In this document: in pieces, positions 56,847-64,000 of the stretch | Numbering within the stretch: position 1 is the first letter of the stretch | Layout: every line of letters begins with the position of its first letter | From: Delphinus delphis | Lineage: Eukaryota > Chordata > Mammalia > Artiodactyla > Delphinidae | DNA: 64,000 nucleotides | Assembly: GCF_949987515.2 (NCBI RefSeq) | Contig: NC_082700.1 | Coordinates: forward strand, 36,357,380 to 36,421,379 | Direction: 5' to 3' | The notes under the pieces: model-generated | Database searches by the model: none | What the model was told of the DNA's origin: nothing | The model's input: the letters and a program-made list of their open reading frames with translations, nothing else | Translations under genes and position numbers: made by a program

Positions 56847-57058
56847 GGGCTTCCCTGGTGGCGCAGTGGTTGGGAGTCTCCCTGCTGATGCAGGGGACTT
56901 GGGTTTGTGCCCCGGTCCGGGAGGGTCCCGTGTGCCGCGGAGCGGCTGGTCCCGTGGTCCATGGCCGCTGAGCCTGTGCGTCCGGAGCCTGTGCTCCGCA
57001 ACGGGAGAGGCCACAGCAGTGGCCCGCGTACAGCAAAAAAAAAAAAAAAAAAAAAAAA
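56847..57058 (+). mobile_element. CHR-2-type SINE with long pure poly-A
   Basis: Complete head 'gggcttccctggtggcgcag', body 'gagggtcccgtgtgccgcgg' and 'cgtccggagcctgtgctccg', and tail of about 24 uninterrupted A (57035-57058). It lacks the short 'gagag' segment before 'gcccgcgtac' that other copies have. The retained CpGs and pure A-tail suggest it is one of the younger insertions here. No clear TSD is visible. Three overlapping ORFs are SINE artefacts. Confidence 0.96.
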
Positions 57059-57061
57059 TTA

Positions 57062-60000
57062 GCTAATAAAATACCACATGCAAAATCTGTGTTTATTTAT
57101 ATTAAATAAAGATCTTTCCAACATGCAACAGCTACCTGTTTTAAATAGAGTCTTCATTAGGAAAGCAACCATAATATTCAAATCCTTTTGGTTTCAAAAA
57201 GCCCATCAGTTTTAACCCACAAGCACATGTATACATAAAAATGAATGCTGTTTCTTATAAAAATTGGGTTTTCTCTCAAATTTTTTGTTTATATTAAAAT
57301 CATATATTTTCTGTATGTTAAAAACTATTATGGATAAGAGTAAGAGAAATTAAACATACCGCATTAGATAAAATGGCAATATTAATTTTTCATCTCCACA
57401 AACATATTAATTATAGCATTTCCATTGTATCATTAGTATAGTCTATTATTTTTATGTCCTTTTCTACATTCATAAAATGAATTATATCATAGACATTCTT
57501 CCCTTAATTTTATACATGAAATATGTAGAAAATGATAAAAAGCAAAAGACTTCATATAATAAAAATGTAATTTCAATTGCCCTATTTTTGCTAGAGTAGG
57601 CTTTTTATAAAAGGAGAATCCCTTACACAAATAATCCTATCTACTAAATCTAATTAACTTTGTAGAGAAGGTTTTATTGTGCTCTTTTATGTAGAAGAAA
57701 GACTATTCCTAACAATGATTTTCATGATGCATATAAACAAAGAGGATATTTCCAAGGTTCTCTCCAAAACAATAAGAGATCTGTTGAGTACACATTAAAC
57801 TGGACCCTTTGTAGAATTAATCATTCAAAACTTTGTTTTAATGGCTACTCTTTCTTTCATGCTGCAAACTGGGAGAACAGTGTAGCAGCTGTTTGCCTTA
57901 AACGTTTGTAGATGTTGACCTCACATGCAATTTAGTTTTGTTGCTATAGCAATCGCTACAGGGAAAGAAAAATAAAAGAAAATTAATCTGCCTTACAGTT
58001 TAGGTTCCTAGAGTGCACCCCCTATGTGGTGAGTGCAATAATTAAATCTTGTTTACTGTGTTTTCTTTAAAACCTTTGATGTACTTGATGATATCTTCAC
58101 TGCCTGATTGATTCTTCAGGTAAGGGAAACAACCAAAATTAATTGCCCTAATCTTCACTCAAGGAAAACACATACATTTTAAGCTAAAGCAAATTGAGTT
58201 TTGTTTTCTTTTTTTATTCCACTTCTAGACAGCTGGAGATTTTGTATTTCCTTTTCATTTCCTTTTCTGTATTATAAGAAAACACAGTCTCAGGGAGGGA
58301 AAAATAGTTGTAATCCACAGGTTGAGATTTCGATTGTGGAGCTTGAACAGAACAAAAGGATTTGCTCTTAAATTAATGCAACTTCCCTCCTGATACAAAA
58401 TGACAGCAGGAAAAGAAAATTCTTTCCATAGTAAGAAGCTGGTTTAAAGGAAGATGTAGGTTAAGTTGGACTTATATTAAATTCTAAGAGCAAATTATTT
58501 TTAAAATTGTTTTAAATCTTTTCCTCAGAATTTTATGCAATAAAGTTAATATGTATGAAAAATCTACAAAGTACTATGTAGGATTATTCCAGACAAAAAC
58601 AAAAAGAGAAAAATAGTTTAAATGTATTAGTTTTTTTTTATGAATTTGTAACTGTTCTCCATGTAACATAGATGAATGTGAAAATTTTCACATCATGGGC
58701 GTGAACTTCTACTGATTGATCAAAGAAAAATAATTTCTGTCTTCAGGAAAATAATCACCTGCAAGTTACCAGTGCATCCTAACATTTACTGTAATTACCT
58801 AAAACCAACATCAGATGTTCTTTCAATCCTCCCATTGTTTTACTTGTTCTCAATTGCCAATTTCCTTTTATGCCCTTGAACAACTGTTCCTATTTGTTGC
58901 CACTTTCCTGTTAAACTCATATCCCTTTCATAAAAACAGAAAGCCCTGGCTTCTTTTTCCAGACAAAATGGAGAATATTATCTATGTAATCTCCTAAAAC
59001 ATGTTATATTGCAATTATGCAATTTATATGGTCATACCCATTTTATTTCTCCATGCCACAGGGGGAAGTGTCTTTCTTCTGTATGAAGGCAGTCTTTGCA
59101 TTTGTTACTAACTCCTTTCTCAAAATGCTGTAGATAATTACAAATGTCTTCTATTGCACCCTCTCAATTTTAATCCTAACTACCTACCTTTGTCCTTTTC
59201 TTTAACAAGGAAATTTCTAATAAGATAATGTTTACTTCTAAATCCTGGAAGGAAGGAAGGTATATGCGCCAGATTTTTGTCTTTTCCTTAACAGTATTAA
59301 ATATACCCCTTCTTAATCCAGAGTAATTTCTAGTTTATGCCTTAAGCATTACTTGAAAATCTCTGTTAACAATTTATGGACCACTCCTCATTTTGGTTAG
59401 TTTTCCAGATTAAAGTTTATCCAAAATGATCGCTTTTTATCCTTCTCTCCTAAATTCATTCTTAACTAGAGGTTGCTTGTACTGATTATTTTTATCCAAC
59501 TCTCACCTCTCCTTTTATATTTTCCGTTCTATTCTCCTTCAATATAAACCCTACAAGTAAACAGAGAATTTTTAAAATCTTGGCTTGAGAAATACCTTCT
59601 ACAGTAACATACAAAATGAAATTTAATCTCAGAAATATCTGAAAACAACTACAACAGTACATAGAGTGGCTTCTGTGGCTAACTCCTATTTTTTCTTATT
59701 AAGAACCTGGTGATAACAATTAGAACTTACCTTTCAAACCAACACCTTTTGAAGGTGACAAATACTATTTCAATAATAATGTCAGGCAAGAAATTAACAA
59801 CAGGAAATAGTATCATCCTTTAATTTTGGGCCTGGTTTAGTTTCTAAGTCTAGATATTCTCTCACGTGCTCCACATTTTCTTAATCAATAACATTTGTAC
59901 TGGAATTACTAGTGTGGCCTCACTGTGCTTATAGAAATTTTTTTTTCTCATGTATTTTCAGAGGTTAGTTTTTAAAATATTTAAAAAGTCAGATATAGAA

Positions 60001-60110
60001 ACAAATTCCAAGCAGCACATATATCATAGTGTTTACTACACAATCTCAAGAACCTCCTTTGGAGTAATCATGGGAATCATGGTGTATAACAATAATTCAA
60101 GTAATTAAAT
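57062..60110. other. Repeat-poor block (about 3 kb)
   Basis: I recognise no transposon with confidence. 59050-59600 is pyrimidine-rich and could be a very decayed L2. 57840-58450 is slightly less AT-rich and contains an X-box-like palindrome (listed separately). No gene-like ORF. Confidence 0.5.
57940..57953. promoter_or_regulatory. X-box-like palindrome (possible RFX site)
   Basis: gttgctatagcaat is close to the RFX-factor X-box consensus (GTTGCC...GGCAAC-type inverted half-sites) with no spacer. It lies in repeat-poor sequence. Functional binding is inferred from motif likeness only. Confidence 0.2.
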
Positions 60111-60118
60111 GAGGAAGT

Positions 60119-60606
60119 CGTTATGAGACAGGCTGGGACCTGGGACCCTTCGCTGCAGTGCTGCAATGTTTGCACCTGGACACACTTCTCCTCGAGCAAC
60201 AAAATACAAAGAAACTGTATTTAAAAAAACAGCAAAAAATAGCCAGCATGCATGAGCAGTTGGGACAAATTCCAGACAAAAGATACAAAGAGACCAAAAT
60301 AGCCCAACTGCCACTTTTGAAGAGCCCAGAGCAAAAAGCAGGGTACTGCACATGCCCCCTGCACCCAACACCACCTAAGGGATGGGCAAACAACCTAAGC
60401 CACCACTCATGCCTGACCCCTGGACACACCCCTAACCTCACCCCATATGAGAAGCAAGTTTGTCACCCCCTCAGGGAGTGAACAAGCAAGGGAACCTGTT
60501 GTGTGTTGTGCTGTAGCAGGGGTTCCAATAAAGCCTTGCCTGAAGTTGTCTGGCCTCTTGTCAATTTCTATTGATTGGGGAAGGCCAACAACCCTTGTCA
60601 GTAACA
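60119..60606 (+). mobile_element. Endogenous retroviral LTR
   Basis: GC-richer block of 488 bp. Its ends cgtta...taaca suggest a tgtta/taaca terminal repeat with one change. Internal features: 'ggcctgggacccttcgctgc'-like 5' part ('gctgggacctgggacccttcgctgc'), a pyrimidine/A-rich middle, and AATAAA at 60527-60532 followed by 'gccttgcctgaagttgtctggcctcttgtcaatttc' (R-U5). No TSD could be seen. The three ORFs of 89-107 codons across it on both strands are not viral gene products. Confidence 0.72.
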
Positions 60607-61039
60607 GACTGAGGTGGCTCTAACGCCTTGCAAGCCTAAGTAAGCGAATTGAAACCTAAACCAGAATACCTCAACTAGAATATAGTCAATAGTTTATAAT
60701 AATTACAAATGAAGCATAACCTTAAAAATTGTGAATCATTATATTGTACACCTGTAACTTACATAATATTGTACAGCAACTATACCTCAATTAAAAAAAA
60801 AATCTAAGAACAAGCAATCAGAAACAGCCAACTAGACTTACCTCTTAAAGGCAATCTCTTAAACTATAGTCAATCAGAGGATCTCCTTGCTTTGCCTACC
60901 TGCTTCTTTATAAAACACTTTCCCCAGCTCCTGTCAGCTCAGTGGTCCTAACCACTTTCGGTTTGGTGCTTTCCCATTCGAATTGTTTGCTAAAATAAAC
61001 TGTTGAAAATTTCAATGTGTCTCAGTTTATCTTTTAACA
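60607..61039 (+). mobile_element. Second endogenous retroviral LTR, interrupted
   Basis: From 60804 to 61039 the sequence has a TATA box (tataaaa at 60909), AATAAA at 60994-60999 and an end 'tttatcttttaaca', as in an LTR with U3-R-U5. The stretch 60607-60690 may be its 5' part ('ggctctaacgccttgcaagcc...'). An L1 tail separates the two. Directly adjacent to the LTR at 60119-60606. Confidence 0.62.
60692..60803 (+). mobile_element. L1 3' terminal fragment inside LTR
   Basis: 'cttaaaaattgtgaatcattatattgtacacctgtaacttacataatattgtacagcaactatacctcaatt' plus A-tail is the well-known 3' terminus of a laurasiatherian L1. The left boundary is approximate. Confidence 0.85.
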
Positions 61040-62870
61040 CAACATACCTCATATATAAGATCATACAATATGGAATGCAATAGTTATTTTTAATAATCTT
61101 TTGTAATACTCTAAATGAAAAGGGGAAAGAGGACATTTCAAATGACTTTATTTTGATTATTTTTTTGTTTTGGGCATAACGGTCAGTGAATTCTTCCTCT
61201 CTTCAAGGGTTTTCAAAACTTCTAAATCTGAAAAAAAGCCTTTCCACTATTTATGTATTAAGTTTATATAAGTCTTCTGCTACGGGTATGGCTAGTTATC
61301 TACAGATTTGCAGACAATACACACACACACCCAAGCAAAAAAAGAGAGAGATACTTATATATTTATTTATATTTGTGAACTGATATAAAATTTAGATCCA
61401 TAAATTAACATACCAATTTATGAAACTGATCCATTTTGTTAAGTGAGCAAATGTTGCTAAAATAATAGCAGAAACAAAATAATTAAATTATGTCTGCCCT
61501 ATTTTCTGTTTATGAGGGGTTAGTTTTCATTTATCAAAACATACTAATCACCATCATGACAAATCCAAATTTTACACTGAGACAGGCTTTCATATTTTAT
61601 TTTTTGACTAGAAAATAAATAAAACAATAATATAAAATGTAATAAAATTCTTTCTATTTAATAGATGGCATTGCATGATTTAGGACTTCATAAGATTAAT
61701 ATAACAATATTGTATTTTAATTTGTGAGAATTCATAAATGTATCCAATATAAATACTAAACTTGGTACTTTTCAAAATGCTTATTTTATTAATATTTATT
61801 TATCAAATTAAATTACTTAGAAATATTCAGAAATTTCATTAAAACATGAACAATTTTTATTATTTTAATTGTAAAACAAAGCTGTATGAGATTCCGTGTT
61901 AAGAATAATCAATTTATTTAAAAATAGAAGGGAATTACATCCATATTAAAAAAAGTATAGTTAATTATAAGCCATACATTTAAATACACAATAGGCTGGT
62001 ATTTTTGCATACTACATTGTTCATAAAATGCTCTTTTGTAAAATACAATTGAGTCTAATAAATCTGGGATTAAATAATAAAAATCATGTCATAAGAAGAA
62101 ATACTTGAACTCCAAAGATCACTAACATATTTAAACACTTGAAGTATGCTACCTATTGTGGTCAATTTGAAATCAAAGTAAATTTTATAACACAAATTTA
62201 CTGTGTTTTAAAAAAAACAATGGAAACAAATTTCAGGACTGTGCCTAAGTGAGGACAATTGTGCAGATTGGATGTATCCATGCTGTGGATAGAATAATGT
62301 TAACTAATTCCCTAGCAAATATGTGAATTTCATCAGGATCATGAAAGCACTTACTAATTCCCCACACACCTTACATTAATTCTTAATTAGTAATGAAAAA
62401 TGTCAAAGCCAAATGGGAAATGCTGTACAAATTAAAAATGAATGAATTATTAACATTAGTCACCAAAAGAAAACCAAAATGTTTTCTCATTACATGGTAT
62501 AGGGTACTGCTGACATTCATAATGACTTTAATTATGTTTAGATTAGTAAATTTATGATAATTTTCCTAATGGTGAATTATACTTATGTATGAGTTGGTGA
62601 TAAAAATAAGAAAGATGATTTGTTATATGAAAATATATCAATCTGAATATCTACATATCCATATTAATTTTCTAATAAAAACCTTGGAGATTTAATAAGC
62701 CCTTATATGTAGAACATCATTTTAAAAAAGAAACAATTGGAAGAAACATCTAAAAAGTGAATAAGTCTATGTATTTGTATTCAATGTCTAAACAATAGAA
62801 ATCTATATTATAAGAGGTATTATATTTGCCCAGCTGGGTAAATTTAATAATTTGACTATTCTAAATTATT
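61040..62870. other. Unassigned AT-rich sequence
   Basis: Very AT-rich, with a short (AC)n at 61314-61333. No repeat family or gene recognised. Confidence 0.5.
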
Positions 62871-62874
62871 TTAT

Positions 62875-62945
62875 TAGAAGAGGCAGAGAGGTGAATTGGC
62901 TAAAAGCCAATCAGTAAATTACAGTAGGAATTAAAAATAGGGAAA
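62875..62945 (-). repeat. Possible MIR fragment, antisense
   Basis: 'agaagaggcagagaggtgaattggctaaaagccaatcagtaaattacagtaggaatt' resembles the antisense MIR core (gaggcccagagaggtgaagtgacttgcc...cagctagtaa...ggcagagctggga). Confidence 0.45.
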
Positions 62946-63600
62946 AGGCTAATAGCAAAGCAATAAATCTTGAACATCTTTAATATATGTGTAGCTTCCA
63001 AAATAGTAAATATATGTATGTGTTAAATATAAGCATATCAATGCCAGAGGAAAGAAAATACAATGCATATACTTTCAGTCTTGGTCTAGGAAGGTCTTTT
63101 AGTACCAGATGTACAAAACACAAATTTTAGACAAAACTTAATAAAACATAATGCAAATAAATATTGAAAATGTATGTGGGTAAAACACCAAATTTGTTTT
63201 CACAGGCAATAACCATTCTGGGGAAATATGTTGCAACAAGTTGCCAACAAGAGTTTACATCTTAAACATATTTAAGTCATAAAGGAACATATACATATAT
63301 GTTGATATATATAATATGCCCCCAGAGAAATAGTATATATCTACTATACACATAGATATAATATATCCACGTAAATTAGATAAAATCAGAAGTGCACACA
63401 ATTAATAAAACAAATTTAAATGTCCAATTAAATAAACATGATATATTTTCAAATATACAATATTTATGTATATTTTACAGACCTTAATTTTTAACATTTG
63501 AATATCTACACTACATTAAGAAGAAAAGCAAGCTCTAGAACAAGATGTATATATAATAATATTTACCGAATTCATTATTGTAGAAGTGAGTTCAACACCA
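62946..63600. other. Unassigned AT-rich sequence
   Basis: Contains a degenerate tatata tract at about 63285-63370. Nothing else recognised. Confidence 0.5.
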
Positions 63601-63602
63601 AG

Positions 63603-64000
63603 TTTTCCAATTTATTGACATGGAGTGCCTCTCCACTTACTTAGATCACTTCTAATATCTTTCAACAATTTTTGTGTAGTTTTCAGTCTATAAGCCTTAC
63701 ACTTCTTTGGTTAAATTTATTGCTAAGCATATTTGATACTATGGTAATAACATTACTTTTTAAAACTTTATTTCAAATATTTTGTCACATATATAGAAAT
63801 ATTAATTTTTGTATGTCTATCCTGTATCCTGACACCTTCCTGATACAAGAAAATCATTACTTCTAGTAGTGTTTTATGATAACTTTACAATTTTGGATAT
63901 CCAGGGTCATGTTGTTTGTGAATAAAAACAGCTTTATTTATTCCTTTCTGATCTGAATGATTTTAATTTGTTTCTTTACTTTTCTCTCTCTCTTTAATTT
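63603..64000 (-). mobile_element. Old L1 ORF2 segment, antisense, runs off window
   Basis: Antisense L1 ORF2: 'ttgacatggagtgcctctccacttacttagatcacttctaatatctttcaacaatttttgtgtagttttcagtctataagccttacacttctttggttaaatttattgctaagcatatttgatactatggtaataac', then 'gtatgtctatcctgtatcctgacaccttcc'. Many changes; no intact frame. The 64-codon plus-strand ORF is a shadow. Confidence 0.87.

Noticed and set aside
60008..60030. 'agcagcacatatatcatag', reminiscent of the start of U6 snRNA
   Set aside because: Only about 15 bases match; the conserved rest of U6 and the upstream promoter elements are absent.
60105..60481. Three ORFs of 89-107 codons on both strands
   Set aside because: They lie inside an LTR (AATAAA at 60527, LTR-like ends) and show no recognisable domain.

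Overview
The window is mammalian nuclear DNA, almost certainly from a cetacean. It carries seven tRNA-derived SINEs of the CHR type (Cetacea-Hippo-Ruminant). Three resemble the long CHR-1 form and four the shorter, CpG-rich CHR-2 form. The L1 copies fit a laurasiatherian L1. I saw no BovB, Bov-tA or pig PRE-1, which argues against ruminant or pig; hippopotamus remains a formal alternative.

I find no protein-coding gene and no convincing functional RNA gene. The sequence is AT-rich and behaves as intergenic or deep intronic 'gene desert'. Nearly every ORF longer than 60 codons lies in transposon sequence or looks like chance. Family names below come from sequence recall without a repeat-database search, so broad classes (L1, MIR, L2, MaLR, CHR) are firmer than subfamilies.

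Layout. 1-9.8 kb: a reverse CHR-1 SINE with target-site duplication (TSD), two 5'-truncated L1 tails with TSDs, a hAT-like DNA transposon, a MIR and an L2 remnant. 9.8-11.7 kb: a CHR-1 SINE, a complete MER2-like Tigger element with TA duplication, then the end of a MaLR internal region joined to its 3' LTR. 13.6-28 kb: scattered MIRs, L1 tails, a candidate antisense LTR, a clean solo LTR, microsatellites and an MLT1 LTR. 29.3-33.3 kb: the longest stretch without recognised repeats, containing one exon-like segment. 34.7-42.3 kb: an old L1 split by two younger L1 insertions, one of which carries a CHR-2 SINE; the larger insertion is a 5.1-kb L1 with decayed ORF1 and ORF2. 43-45.8 kb: an antisense LTR-like repeat, a solo LTR, and an L2 followed by a CHR-2 SINE. 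46.3-50 kb: antisense old L1 and HAL1-like sequence with an inserted CHR-2 SINE. 50-51.7 kb: a CHR-1 SINE, an ERVL pol remnant and an MLT1 fragment. 53.5-57 kb: an old LINE 5' region, an L2 and a young-looking CHR-2 SINE. 57-60 kb: repeat-poor. 60.1-61 kb: two adjoining LTRs and an L1 tail. 61-63.6 kb: AT-rich unique DNA. 63.6 kb to the end: an antisense L1 running off the window.

There is no gene network to describe. The value of the window lies in its insertion history, several perfect inverted repeats, a few repeat-poor blocks that could be conserved noncoding DNA, and one speculative 40-bp exon. I found no new biological system that I could defend.
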